From contig NZ_JAGHRB010000005.1 in NCBI RefSeq assembly GCF_017743995.1, positions 186,001-250,000 of the forward strand: 64,000 bases of DNA, read 5' to 3'. A program made the position numbers and the translations under genes. Every line of letters begins with the position of its first letter. The stretch's first letter is position 1. Source of the stretch: Ruegeria sp. R13_0. Its GTDB lineage: Bacteria; Pseudomonadota; Alphaproteobacteria; Rhodobacterales; Rhodobacteraceae. The notes beneath the pieces are model-generated. The model ran no database searches and was not told the DNA's origin. It was given only the letters and a program-made list of their open reading frames with translations. This document shows positions 28,532 to 37,542 of the stretch, one piece after another.

Positions 28532-28644
28532 TGTCGTGCGCGCCACAGGTCGGCACAATCCTGTTGTGAACCTCAAAAAACCGGTTGCCAGTGGCGCAGT
28601 GGTCGGTCTCCATGGCGGTCCATGCGATTGCCCATGAGCTTTTG

Positions 28645-29976
28645 ATGCCCGGTCCCAAGCCTACTGTCTTCGACTCCGATCTTTCATTGCCGAAACAAAC
28701 CGATGTCGTCGTGATTGGCGGCGGTATCATTGGTGTATCCACAGCCTTGGAACTGGCTGAGCGGGGCGTTTCGGTCCTGCTATGCGAAAAGGGTCAGATC
28801 GCGGGCGAGCAGAGCTCTCGCAATTGGGGATGGGTGCGTCTTGGGATGCGCGACCCGAGGGAGATCCCTCTGATGCAAGAATCGCTGCGCCTTTGGCGCG
28901 GGATGGATGACCGGATCGGACGTCAGACCGGCTATACGCAGTCTGGGATTCTGTTCGGGGCCTCAGGCCAGCGGGATGCGCGCAATCTTGAACGTTGGAT
29001 GCGCCATGTCGACGGTTTGGACACCGGCGCGCGGATCGTCGCCGGGGCCGAACTGGCCGATCTGATGCCCGGGGCGCAGTCGGATATCTCAAGCGGTCTC
29101 TATATGCCGCAAGACGGTCGGGCCGAGCCGCAATGGGCCGCCCCCGCCATCGCCGAGGCCGCGCGTGATCGCGGGGCGATCGTCATGACCAATTGCGCCG
29201 TGCGTAGCGTCGATGTGCAAGAGGGTCGCGTTGCCGGAGTGTTCACCGAACGGGGCCGAGTGGCGTGTGACCGGGTTGTTTTGGCCGGAGGGGCGTGGTC
29301 GCGCCTGTTTGCGGGAAATGCCGGGATCGACCTGCCTCAACTGAAGGTGCTGAACACAGTCATGCGCGTGTCGCCGGTGGCCGAGGGGCCTGAGGTCGCG
29401 TTGTGGTCGGACGGGTTTGCAATCCGAAAACGGGCGGATGGCGGTTATACCATCGCCTCGGGTCATGAAAACACAGTGGATATCGTGCCCGATAGTTTCC
29501 GGCTGGCCCTCAAGTTCCTGCCAGCCTTCGCACAGGAATGGAGATCGCTGCGCTTTCGCCTGTCAAGTCGATGGACGACCGAGGCGCGCGAAGATCGGCG
29601 CTGGCTGCCCACCGATGTGACTCCGTTCGAACATTGCCGCGTGCTGGATCCAGAGCCGTCGCAAAAGGTCATCCGTGCTGCTTGGGCGAATGCGCGCAAG
29701 AGCTACCCGGCGCTGGAGCAGGCCGAGATCGTCCAAAGCTGGGCGGGGATGATTGACGTGACACCGGACGCGATCCCGGTGATGTCCTCGGTCGATGAAT
29801 TGCCGGGCCTGTTCATTGCCACCGGATTTTCTGGCCACGGTTTCGGCATTGGCCCCGGCGCGGGCCTGCTGATGGCAGATCTGGTCATGCACAGAACGCC
29901 CTGTGTGGATCCGGCCGCGTTTCGCCTGTCTCGTTTCACCGACGGCTCAAAGGTCCGGCCGGACCCTGGGTACTGA
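28645..29976 (+). CDS. FAD-dependent oxidoreductase (DAO/DadA family)
   Basis: A 443-residue flavoprotein of the glycine oxidase/D-amino-acid dehydrogenase superfamily. The FAD-binding motif is VVVIGGGIIGVSTALELAERGVSVLLCEK near the N-terminus; the C-terminal part GMIDVTPDAIPVMSSVDELPGLFIATGFSGHGFGIGPGAG is the matching FAD segment. The ATG at 28645 puts the motif near residue 20 as usual; in-frame ATGs at 28585 and 28612 are less likely. The amine or amino-acid substrate cannot be told from sequence. Confidence 0.86.
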   Translation: MPGPKPTVFDSDLSLPKQTDVVVIGGGIIGVSTALELAERGVSVLLCEKGQIAGEQSSRNWGWVRLGMRDPREIPLMQESLRLWRGMDDRIGRQTGYTQSGILFGASGQRDARNLERWMRHVDGLDTGARIVAGAELADLMPGAQSDISSGLYMPQDGRAEPQWAAPAIAEAARDRGAIVMTNCAVRSVDVQEGRVAGVFTERGRVACDRVVLAGGAWSRLFAGNAGIDLPQLKVLNTVMRVSPVAEGPEVALWSDGFAIRKRADGGYTIASGHENTVDIVPDSFRLALKFLPAFAQEWRSLRFRLSSRWTTEAREDRRWLPTDVTPFEHCRVLDPEPSQKVIRAAWANARKSYPALEQAEIVQSWAGMIDVTPDAIPVMSSVDELPGLFIATGFSGHGFGIGPGAGLLMADLVMHRTPCVDPAAFRLSRFTDGSKVRPDPGY

Positions 29977-29980
29977 AGGC

Positions 29981-30913
29981 TTAGCCCATCATTTGATAGC
30001 TGACGGGCACAAAGCGGAAGCCGTCGCCTCGTGTCTCGACATAACCAGCGCCCGGGAAGGGCATGTGGTAGCCGATCATCGGCACCTTGTCGGCAGCCAG
30101 AAGGCCCAAAATCTTACGGCGTGAGTCCGTTGCGGCAGCTTTGTCCATGTCGAACCGAACTTCCCATTCGGGATGCGCAAAAGACCAGACATAGTGATTG
30201 GCAAGGTCCGCAGTCAGAATAAGACGCTGGCCGTTGCTTTCCAGATGATAGACCATGTGACCGGGGGTATGCCCAAAGGTCGCCATCGCCGTCACGCCCG
30301 AGGCCACGTCTCCGCCATCCTCAATAAAACTCATCTTCTCGGCCAGAGGGGTGACCTTGGCAGCGACCAGATCTCCGACCCGATTCCCGGCTTCCTGAGC
30401 GGACCAGAAATCATATTCGGGTGCAGCAGTGACATAGCGCGCATTGGGGAATGTCGGCGCATCATTCGTGGTCATGCCGCCGATATGGTCTGGATGCATA
30501 TGGGTCAGCACGACCACGTTAATCTGATCAGGCGTGACACCTGCATCTGCCAAAGCGGCCTGAATGCCGCCCTGACCAAGTCCGGTGTCGAACAGGATCA
30601 GCTCTGAGCCTGTGTTCACCAGAGTCGGCGTGAAAAAGAACTGTGCCACGTCAGGCGAGATGAAGTTTTCGGCTGATACTTTGGCGAATTCCTCATCCGA
30701 GGCGCCGCCACCGAAGATTTCCTGCGCACCGTCGCGCGGCAAGCTGCCATCCAGCAGGGTTGTGACCGTAAAGTCGCCCAGCTGGAATGATCTTGCGATG
30801 GTCGAGTTCGCCTTTGTCTCGGCTCCGGCGGCCAAAAGTGGGGTCGCTGCGGATGCAAATGGAAGGGCTGCTGCGGCGCCCAGGGCCGCTCTGCGTGTTA
30901 AATTGATGGCCAT
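29981..30913 (-). CDS. Tat-exported MBL-fold metallo-hydrolase
   Basis: A 310-residue metallo-beta-lactamase-fold hydrolase. The N-terminus NLTRRAALGAAAALPF has a twin-arginine motif, so it should be exported folded with its metals. The metal site HMHPDH is at 138-143, with further ligands in GHTPGHMVY and LTADLANH. The fold subgroup resembles lactonase/quorum-quenching and related hydrolases; the substrate is unknown. Its last bases meet the convergent flavoprotein gene. Confidence 0.85.
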   Translation of the reverse strand: MAINLTRRAALGAAAALPFASAATPLLAAGAETKANSTIARSFQLGDFTVTTLLDGSLPRDGAQEIFGGGASDEEFAKVSAENFISPDVAQFFFTPTLVNTGSELILFDTGLGQGGIQAALADAGVTPDQINVVVLTHMHPDHIGGMTTNDAPTFPNARYVTAAPEYDFWSAQEAGNRVGDLVAAKVTPLAEKMSFIEDGGDVASGVTAMATFGHTPGHMVYHLESNGQRLILTADLANHYVWSFAHPEWEVRFDMDKAAATDSRRKILGLLAADKVPMIGYHMPFPGAGYVETRGDGFRFVPVSYQMMG

Positions 30914-31001
30914 TTCTTAGTCTCCCTGTGAGAACGCCAGCGAAAAAGGTAGTTCGCTTCGGGTCGCGTGCCACTCTATACACCAGTACTCAGTCTGCGT
31001 G

Positions 31002-31032
31002 GATGAACATTGCGTGTTAATATTTGTTCATC
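31002..31032. promoter_or_regulatory. Inverted repeat in the MBL-hydrolase/gltX intergenic region
   Basis: GATGAACA (31002-31009) and TGTTCATC (31025-31032) are perfect 8-bp inverted arms separated by 15 bp. It lies 89 bp before the hydrolase gene and about 98 bp before gltX. A regulator-binding site is possible. Confidence 0.4.
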
Positions 31033-31129
31033 TTGCGATCCGGGGTGCCTGAGGAGCTTGGGTAGTCCGAAACGCCTGCTGGACAAAAACGCGCCTTTGT
31101 GACAAGAGCCGCGCCAACAGGAGACACCC

Positions 31130-32455
31130 ATGACAACCACCCGTTTCGCCCCGTCGCCCACCGGTTACATCCATGTGGGCAACCTGCGCACCGCTCTGAT
31201 GAACTACCTGATCGCCCGCAAGGCAGGCGGTACCTTCATTCTGCGCATCGACGATACCGATCCCGAGCGCTTGAAAGAAGAATATGTCGACGCGATCAAA
31301 CAGGATCTTGAGTGGCTGGGTCTGCACTGGGATCGGGTCGAGCGTCAGTCCGAACGTCTGGACCGCTACGCCGAAGCCGCCGACAAGCTGCGCGAGATGG
31401 GTCGGTTCTATGAGGCGTTTGAGACGCCGACCGAACTGGACCTCAAGCGCAAGAAGCAGCTGAACATGGGCAAGCCGCCGGTCTATGACCGCGCCGCACT
31501 GAACCTGAGTGAGGCCGAGAAAGACGCACTGCGCGCCGAGCGTGGCAATGGCGTCTGGCGGTTCAAACTGGATCACGAGCGGATCGAATGGAATGACGGC
31601 ATTCTGGGCGACATCTCGATCGATGCGGCCTCGGTTTCTGACCCGGTTCTGATCCGCGGCGACGGGCAGGTTCTGTACACGATTGCGTCTGTCGTGGACG
31701 ATACCGAGATGGGCGTAACCGATGTGGTACGCGGCTCGGACCACGTCACCAACACCGCGACGCAGATTCAGATCATCGAGGCGTTGGGCGGCAATTGCCC
31801 CCGTTTTGCGCACCATTCATTGCTGACCGGCCCTCAGGGTGAGGCGCTTTCGAAACGTCTGGGCACGCTGGCCCTGCGTGATCTGCGGGAGCAAGGCGTG
31901 CAGCCGATGGCTCTGCTGAGCTTGATGGCGAGGTTGGGGTCCTCTGACCCGGTTGAGCTGCGCGCTGAGATGGCCGAGCTGATCGAGGGGTTCGATATCA
32001 ACCGCTTTGGCGCGGCGCCGACCAAGTTTGATGTGCAGGACCTGTTCCCGCTGACCGCGAAACATCTGCAATCGCTGCCGCTGGCCGACGTGGCCGAGGC
32101 AGTTGCCGATGCCGGTGTTCCGGCGGATCTGGCCGAGCCGTTCTGGGCCATGGCGCGCGAGAACATCACCACTCTGGCCGATCTCAAAGGCTGGTGGGAG
32201 CTGTGCCGGGATGGGGCCGAGCCTCTGATCGCGGATGAGGATCGTGACTTTATCGCCGAGGCAATTGCGCTATTGCCGGAAGGTCCGTTTGATGGCGAAA
32301 CCTGGGGCACTTGGACCAAAGCCGTCAAAGAGGCCACGGGCCGCAAGGGCAAGGGCCTGTTCATGCCGCTGCGCAAGGCGCTGACCGGGATGGAGCGTGG
32401 GCCCGAGATGGCGGCACTCTTGCCTTTGCTGCAAGTAATCCGCGTGCGAGGCTGA
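31130..32455 (+). CDS. gltX: Glutamyl-tRNA synthetase
   Basis: Class I aminoacyl-tRNA synthetase charging tRNA-Glu. The 441-residue protein has the HIGH-type motif RFAPSPTGYIHVGNLRTAL and the KMSKS counterpart EALSKRLG, with FILRIDDTDPERLKEEY between. Its length is slightly short of the usual 465-500. Many alphaproteobacteria carry two gltX-type genes, one possibly mischarging tRNA-Gln; which copy this is cannot be told. A strong terminator follows the stop. Confidence 0.94.
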   Translation: MTTTRFAPSPTGYIHVGNLRTALMNYLIARKAGGTFILRIDDTDPERLKEEYVDAIKQDLEWLGLHWDRVERQSERLDRYAEAADKLREMGRFYEAFETPTELDLKRKKQLNMGKPPVYDRAALNLSEAEKDALRAERGNGVWRFKLDHERIEWNDGILGDISIDAASVSDPVLIRGDGQVLYTIASVVDDTEMGVTDVVRGSDHVTNTATQIQIIEALGGNCPRFAHHSLLTGPQGEALSKRLGTLALRDLREQGVQPMALLSLMARLGSSDPVELRAEMAELIEGFDINRFGAAPTKFDVQDLFPLTAKHLQSLPLADVAEAVADAGVPADLAEPFWAMARENITTLADLKGWWELCRDGAEPLIADEDRDFIAEAIALLPEGPFDGETWGTWTKAVKEATGRKGKGLFMPLRKALTGMERGPEMAALLPLLQVIRVRG

Positions 32456-32465
32456 TTGCCGGACC

Positions 32466-33077
32466 TTAGAACTTGAACGAGGCAGGCAATCCGTCTGCCT
32501 CTTTTTGTTGGTGCGGTTGGATGACCCGCACTGACGCCCGGCGCAAGCGATCGTCAACAAAGTCTGTCTCTTCCGGTTTGAGCTGTTGATGACGTGGGTA
32601 TCTTGGCTCGGCCCTGTCATTCAAGACGGGCGCGTCCCAGCCATCCGTTGTTGCGAAGAACCGATCGGCCCCGTCCGGTCCAAAAATACGCAGATACCCT
32701 TGCACGACGACGTCGATGTAGCTCAGCAGCAGCGGATGATGATCTGTCGGCGCCTTGTGCCGGTCCTTCGGCACCGCATAAACAGCGATTTCCACATCCT
32801 GCTTAAGAGGGTGCGCGACCGACTGCGTGGCGGGAATTCGGTTATAGGCCCACTCACGCTCATCCAGCGCGGCCCAGTCGTTTTTGGGCACATGGGCGAT
32901 CATGCCTTCGATCTCGGAGTCAGGATCAGGGACTGCCGTCAGGAACGCGACCGAACGCAAGTCGGTATGCTTCCATGCCCGCCGCCAACCTTTGAGCTTT
33001 GCTGGCCGGGGATCGGGAAAGTCATGTGTGGCCAGGTTCACGAGGCTGCCATAGCCAAAGAAATAGGGGTCTGCCAT
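32466..33077 (-). CDS. Gamma-glutamylcyclotransferase-like protein
   Basis: A 203-residue member of the GGCT fold, marked by the substrate loop YFFGYGSLVN at residues 4-13 and the later DEREWAYNRIPA containing the expected acidic residue. Such enzymes release 5-oxoproline from gamma-glutamyl compounds, for example in glutathione turnover; gshB is also in this window but not nearby. The ATG at 33077 is used because the fold begins at once; a longer frame to 33149 would run over the FNR-type box. Confidence 0.78.
   Translation of the reverse strand: MADPYFFGYGSLVNLATHDFPDPRPAKLKGWRRAWKHTDLRSVAFLTAVPDPDSEIEGMIAHVPKNDWAALDEREWAYNRIPATQSVAHPLKQDVEIAVYAVPKDRHKAPTDHHPLLLSYIDVVVQGYLRIFGPDGADRFFATTDGWDAPVLNDRAEPRYPRHQQLKPEETDFVDDRLRRASVRVIQPHQQKEADGLPASFKF
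32479..32506 (+). terminator. gltX intrinsic terminator inside the convergent gene
   Basis: GAGGCAG (32479-32485) pairs with CTGCCTC (32495-32501), followed by TTTTT. It starts 24 bp after the gltX stop and is embedded in the final codons of the opposite-strand gamma-glutamylcyclotransferase gene. Confidence 0.8.
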
Positions 33078-33102
33078 CAGCGCGGGATGTCCTTTGGGTC
33101 GA

Positions 33103-33116
33103 TTGATGTATGTCAA
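33103..33116. promoter_or_regulatory. FNR/DNR-type box TTGAT-N4-GTCAA
   Basis: TTGATGTATGTCAA fits TTGA-N6-TCAA, the dyad bound by FNR/FnrL and the NO-responsive DNR/NnrR regulators. Its centre is about 63 bp before the Rrf2 start codon, leaving room for a start of transcription about 41 bp further on, the usual activator position. It is also 26 bp before the divergent gene. Confidence 0.6.
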
Positions 33117-33172
33117 ACCGCTTTTTTGCCGGACATGCAATAAGATCACATCATAGATTTAGGGAGGCCCCT

Positions 33173-33619
33173 ATGCGGATTACCAAACGGACGAATATCG
33201 CCGTGCGCCTGTTAATGTATTGCGCGGCACATCCCGAAAGGCTGGTGACCAAGGCCGAGATCGCCGAGGTTTGCAACATCTCCGAAAACCATCTGGCTCA
33301 GGTGATCAACCAGTTGAGCCAGCTGAACTATCTCAGCACCCAACGGGGCCGCAATGGGGGCATGTCGCTGGCGCGCTCGGCTGATGAGATCCGGGTGGGG
33401 GCGGTGTTCCGGGATGTCGAAGGCGCGTTGCCGATTGCCGAGTGTTTTGCGGATGCCGACAACACCTGCCCTCTGACAGATGCGTGTCGATTGAAGCTGG
33501 CGCTGAAGGACGCGGCTGAGGTGTTTTACGCCTCGCTTGACGAAATCACATTGGACGCGTTGGTTTGTGACAACGATCCATTATTGAAAATCCTGCAACC
33601 CGTCGCCTGCGTGCGCTAA
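33173..33619 (+). CDS. Rrf2 family iron-sulfur transcription regulator (RirA/NsrR-like)
   Basis: A 148-residue winged-helix regulator. MRITKRTNIAVRLLMYCAA and VCNISENHLAQVINQLSQLNYLSTQRGRNGGMSLAR form the DNA-binding part. The three cysteines in ECFADADNTCPLTDAC have 8 and 6 residue spacing, exactly that of the [2Fe-2S]/[4Fe-4S] ligands of NsrR and RirA. It therefore likely senses nitric oxide or iron; the sequence fits both. The ATG at 33173 has GGGAGG in front. An FNR/DNR box upstream favours a role in nitrosative or low-oxygen control. Confidence 0.88.
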   Translation: MRITKRTNIAVRLLMYCAAHPERLVTKAEIAEVCNISENHLAQVINQLSQLNYLSTQRGRNGGMSLARSADEIRVGAVFRDVEGALPIAECFADADNTCPLTDACRLKLALKDAAEVFYASLDEITLDALVCDNDPLLKILQPVACVR

Positions 33620-33623
33620 GGGG

Positions 33624-36152
33624 TCAATCGCTGGCGCGCAGGATGCGAGCTGGTCTTACCGATAGCGGCCGCAGGGCGAAGGCAAGCCCTGCACCCAATG
33701 TCACGACCATTCCGGCCAGCACGATGCCAACCGCCGAAGGCCAGATAACCGTATAGCCGGTGTCGAAAATATAGGTGGCGACGGCCCAGCCCCCCAGAAT
33801 GCCGACCAAAAGGGCGACGCCCCCGGCGGCCGCCCCTAGCAAGACAGCGCGCAAAGCAAAGCTGAAGAGGATGCGCTGTCGGTTCGCCCCAAGTGTTTTC
33901 AGAACCGCAGCCTCGTAGCGGCGCGCGGGCTCTCCGGCGGCTGCCGCGCCGATCAGGACCAGAAACCCTGTCAAAAGCGAGACACCTGCCCCGTAGGAGG
34001 TTGCCGCCGCCAACCCGGCCAGCAGGCCCGAAACCCGGTCAATCGCGTCCCGCACCCGGATCGCAGTGATATTGGGGTATTGGTCGGCCAGATCGCGCAG
34101 GATCGCGGATTCGGCCTGTTCCTCGGCATAGACGGTGGCGATGAAACTGTGTGGTGCACCGGCAAGCGCCGAGGGGTTCATCGACATAATGAAGCCCATG
34201 CCAGCCGTTGAAAAGTCGACCTCGCGCAATGAGGTCAGGCGGGCCGTGATATCTCGGCCCAAGATGTTGACCGTCAGTTCATCCCCAAGGGTCAGGCCCA
34301 TCTCCGCGGCCTCTTCAGCGGCGAAGCTGACCTGGGGTTCTCCGGAATAGTCTTCGGCCCACCAATCGCCTGCTGTGACGCGTGCGTTTTCGGGCGGGCT
34401 GGCGGAGTAGGTGATGCCTCGGTCGCCCTCCAGAACCCAATGGTCCCCGGCAACGTCGCGCGCGGGGCGTCCGTTGATCTGGGTGATGATGCCGCGCAGC
34501 ATCGGTGCGCTTTCGATGCGGCTGACGGATGGGTCGGATTCCAGACGCTCGGTGAAGCCCGGCATCTGGTCCTTTTGGATGTCGACAAAGAAATAGGACG
34601 GCGCAACATCCGGCAGGTTGCCTGAGATCGCATTGCGTAAGGTCCCGTCAATCTGCCCAACGGCGGCCAGAACAGACAGGCCGAGACCGAGGGACAGGAC
34701 CACCGATGCCGCGCCCTCGCGCGGGTCGGAAATAGCCGAGAGCGCCCACCGCATGGCAGGGCGGCCACGCGCGACGGGTTTGCCTGCGCGGGCGATGCGG
34801 CCGATGGCGATGGCCGATAGGGACAGCAGGATGAGCGCGCCCACCAAGCCAGCACTGGTCCAGAGCGTCAGTCGGGCGGAGCCGCTGAACCACGCGGCGA
34901 TTGCGATCAGCAGGAGCAGCCCGAAACCGGTGGCGATGACATAGATGGGTCGAGGGAGGGCGCGGGCCGTGGTCAGCGCATCGCGGAACAGGGTGGCGGC
35001 GCGCACTTCCTCAGTTCGGGCCAGTGGCCACAGGGTAAACAGGAAAGCGGTCAGTATGCCGTAGATCGCAGCCTCGACCAAGGCTTGCGGGTAGAGGGCG
35101 AAAACCGCCGGGATCGGCAGCAGGCTTTCGATCATTGGGGCCAGAGCCAGCGGCAGGACCCCGCCCAATGTGACGCCGATGGCTATTCCGATGCCCGACA
35201 AGAGCCCGATCTGGATCATATAGGTCTGGAAGATCGTCGCGCGGTCGGCCCCCAAGGTGCGCAAGGTGGCGATGGTTTCGGTCTTCTGCGACAGGTACGC
35301 GCGGACGGCTGCGGATACGCCTATGCCGCCGACTGCCAACCCTGAAAGGCCGACCAGAACCAGAAACGCGCTGAGGCGGTTGACGAATTCAGTGATGCCC
35401 GGTGCCCCGTTGCGGGCATCGGTCCAGCGCATGCCGGTGCCATCGAAGGCCTCCGTGGCCTGCTGGGAGAGGTCTGCAAGATCAGTACCTCTGGGCAGAT
35501 CGAGGCGGTATTTGGTCGAAAACAGCGTGCCCGGGGCCAATAGGCCGGAGGCTTGCAAGTCTTCGGTTCGGACCAGTGTTCTTGGCCCAAGGGCGAATCC
35601 GTCCGCCGCACCGTCCGGCTCATGACGCAGGGCCGCCATCAGGACAAACTCCTGCGTGCCCAAGGCAAAACGATCGCCGACCGTCAGCCCCATCCGGTCG
35701 ATCAATGCGGGGGCCATGACGGCACCGGGCAGGCCGTCTGCGCCCGCAAAAGCGTTGTCCAGAGGCATTTCCGGGGTCAGAGTGACAGCCCCCACCAAGG
35801 GATAAGCGCCATCCACCGCTTTGACTTGTGTCAGGGCGCGCTCGGTTCCGGTGTCTTGCGCGGCGACAGCCATAGACCGGAAATCGACAACCACGGACAC
35901 CTGTTGCGCGGTCTCGTCCATCCAGCGCCGTTCTTCGTCGCTGGCAAAGCGATAGGTGAACTCAAGCTGCGCGTCTCCGCCCAGCAAGGCGGCCCCTTCC
36001 TGCGTCAACCCTGTCTGGATGGCCGAGCGGACCGAGCCGACCGCAGCGATGGCCGCAACCCCAAGGGCGAGACAGGCGAGGAAGATGCGAAAGCCACGCA
36101 GGCCTCCGCGCAGTTCACGACGTGCCAGCCGTCCGGCCAGTCGCAGGCTCAT
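33624..36152 (-). CDS. ABC transporter permease (YbbP type, two FtsX domains)
   Basis: An 842-residue membrane protein with an N-terminal helix, a large periplasmic domain, and two FtsX-type permease regions (around residues 260-400 and 720-830), with further helices in the middle. LVLVGLSGLAVGGIGVSAAVRAYL and YEAAVLKTLGANRQRILFSFALRAVLLG are typical FtsX segments. With the ATPase upstream, overlapping by 4 bp, it forms a MacB-like mechanotransmission or lipid/peptide-release system of the YbbAP class. Substrate unknown; YbbAP has been linked to peptide or lysophospholipase function through the neighbouring TesA. Confidence 0.9.
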   Translation of the reverse strand: MSLRLAGRLARRELRGGLRGFRIFLACLALGVAAIAAVGSVRSAIQTGLTQEGAALLGGDAQLEFTYRFASDEERRWMDETAQQVSVVVDFRSMAVAAQDTGTERALTQVKAVDGAYPLVGAVTLTPEMPLDNAFAGADGLPGAVMAPALIDRMGLTVGDRFALGTQEFVLMAALRHEPDGAADGFALGPRTLVRTEDLQASGLLAPGTLFSTKYRLDLPRGTDLADLSQQATEAFDGTGMRWTDARNGAPGITEFVNRLSAFLVLVGLSGLAVGGIGVSAAVRAYLSQKTETIATLRTLGADRATIFQTYMIQIGLLSGIGIAIGVTLGGVLPLALAPMIESLLPIPAVFALYPQALVEAAIYGILTAFLFTLWPLARTEEVRAATLFRDALTTARALPRPIYVIATGFGLLLLIAIAAWFSGSARLTLWTSAGLVGALILLSLSAIAIGRIARAGKPVARGRPAMRWALSAISDPREGAASVVLSLGLGLSVLAAVGQIDGTLRNAISGNLPDVAPSYFFVDIQKDQMPGFTERLESDPSVSRIESAPMLRGIITQINGRPARDVAGDHWVLEGDRGITYSASPPENARVTAGDWWAEDYSGEPQVSFAAEEAAEMGLTLGDELTVNILGRDITARLTSLREVDFSTAGMGFIMSMNPSALAGAPHSFIATVYAEEQAESAILRDLADQYPNITAIRVRDAIDRVSGLLAGLAAATSYGAGVSLLTGFLVLIGAAAAGEPARRYEAAVLKTLGANRQRILFSFALRAVLLGAAAGGVALLVGILGGWAVATYIFDTGYTVIWPSAVGIVLAGMVVTLGAGLAFALRPLSVRPARILRASD

Positions 36153-36844
36153 TCCGCGGCCTCTTGCTTGGTCTCATCTGAGATTCGGCCGTCGCGCAAG
36201 CGTACAACGCGGTCACAGCGCGCCGCCAGCGATGGGCTGTGCGTGACCAACACCAAGGTTGCGCCGTGCTTGTCCCGCAGACCGAACAGCAGATCGACGA
36301 TTGCCGCTCCGTTGGTTTCATCCAGATTGCCCGTAGGCTCATCCGCCAAAAGGATCTGAGGGCGCGGGGCCGAGGCGCGGGCCAGGGCAACACGCTGTTG
36401 CTCACCCCCGGACAATTGCGCCGGATAATGGTCGCGCCGATGGGACAGCCCGACGGTGTCGAGTTCTACCTCCGCGCGTGTGAATGCGTCCTTGTGGCCG
36501 GCCAGCTCCAGTGGGGTGGCAACGTTTTCCAGTGCCGTCATGGTGGGGATCAGGTGGAAATTCTGGAACACGATACCCATCGTGTCACGCCGAAAGCGGG
36601 CCAGCGTATCTTCATCCATTGTCGTCAGATCCTGACCCAAAGCCGAGACACTACCGCCCGTGGCCTGTTCCAACCCGCCCATCAGCATCAGCAGCGAAGA
36701 TTTGCCCGACCCGGATGGCCCGATCAGCCCCAAACTCTCGCTCTTCATCACGGACAGAGAGATTTCATGCAGAATATCGACTCGCCCGGCATTGCCATCC
36801 AGCGACAAAGAGGCATTTTGGAGCGTAAGAACAGCTGAAGTCAT
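36149..36844 (-). CDS. ABC transporter ATP-binding protein (YbbA type)
   Basis: A 231-residue ATPase of the LolD/MacB class: Walker A GPSGSGKSS, signature LSGGEQQRVALARA, Walker B ILLADEPTGNLD and the H-loop THSPSLA. The ATG at 36844 is preferred because GGAAAG precedes it; an in-frame ATG at 36856 lacks a ribosome site. It overlaps the permease gene and is divergent from tesA by 26 bp, the same trio (ybbA-ybbP-tesA) known from E. coli. Confidence 0.92.
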   Translation of the reverse strand: MTSAVLTLQNASLSLDGNAGRVDILHEISLSVMKSESLGLIGPSGSGKSSLLMLMGGLEQATGGSVSALGQDLTTMDEDTLARFRRDTMGIVFQNFHLIPTMTALENVATPLELAGHKDAFTRAEVELDTVGLSHRRDHYPAQLSGGEQQRVALARASAPRPQILLADEPTGNLDETNGAAIVDLLFGLRDKHGATLVLVTHSPSLAARCDRVVRLRDGRISDETKQEAAE

Positions 36845-36870
36845 CGGTCTTTCCATCGGAGGGCAGTCAA

Positions 36871-37536
36871 TTGGGATATGGAGCGTTTGCAGCTCTGCGC
36901 AAGGTTCTGGTTTCAGGGCTGTTTGTCAGTTGGGGCTATACTGCAACAGCCGAGCCCGTTGTGATTGCCGCACTGGGGGATTCGCTGACCCAAGGCTATG
37001 GGTTGGTCGAATGGGACGGGTTTGTCCCACAGCTGGAACGCTGGCTGCAGGCGAACGGGGCCGAGGTTCGTTTGATCAACGCGGGTGTCTCGGGGGACAC
37101 AACGGCGGGCGGTGCCGCGCGGGTCGAGTGGACTTTGACGCCGGATGTGGACGCGATGATCGTCGCGCTGGGTGGCAACGACTTGCTGCGAGGTCTCGAC
37201 CCCGATCTGTCACGCGCTAACTTGACCGCAATCCTGAGCGCGGCTGAAACAAGCAATGTCGACGTGTTGCTGATTGGCATGCAGGCCCCCGGCAACTATG
37301 GTCCGGACTATAAACAGGCGTTCGACACGATCTACCCGGATTTGGCTGAACAGTTTGATGTCCTCTACGCCGAGAGTTTCTTTGACGGTCTCGCCTCGGG
37401 TGGTGATCCGAACGTAGTCAGCCAATACATGCAGCCGGACGGGATTCACCCGAATGCCCAAGGCGTCGCGCGGATTGTTGAGGCGCTTGGCCCATCCGTG
37501 CTGGAACTGGTCAAGATGTCGGGTGAACAGGGCTAG
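36871..37536 (+). CDS. tesA: Arylesterase/acyl-CoA thioesterase I, GDSL family
   Basis: A 221-residue exported SGNH hydrolase. After a signal peptide ending near TATA, block I IAALGDSLTQGYG carries the nucleophile Ser38; GND is in VALGGNDLLRG; the catalytic Asp-His pair is in QPDGIHPNAQG. The start is a TTG at 36871 supported by GGAGG at eight bases distance; no suitable ATG exists. TesA-type enzymes act on esters, lysophospholipids and acyl-CoA. Divergent from the ybbAP pair, as in enterobacteria. Confidence 0.9.
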   Translation: MGYGAFAALRKVLVSGLFVSWGYTATAEPVVIAALGDSLTQGYGLVEWDGFVPQLERWLQANGAEVRLINAGVSGDTTAGGAARVEWTLTPDVDAMIVALGGNDLLRGLDPDLSRANLTAILSAAETSNVDVLLIGMQAPGNYGPDYKQAFDTIYPDLAEQFDVLYAESFFDGLASGGDPNVVSQYMQPDGIHPNAQGVARIVEALGPSVLELVKMSGEQG

Positions 37537-37542
37537 GGGCCG

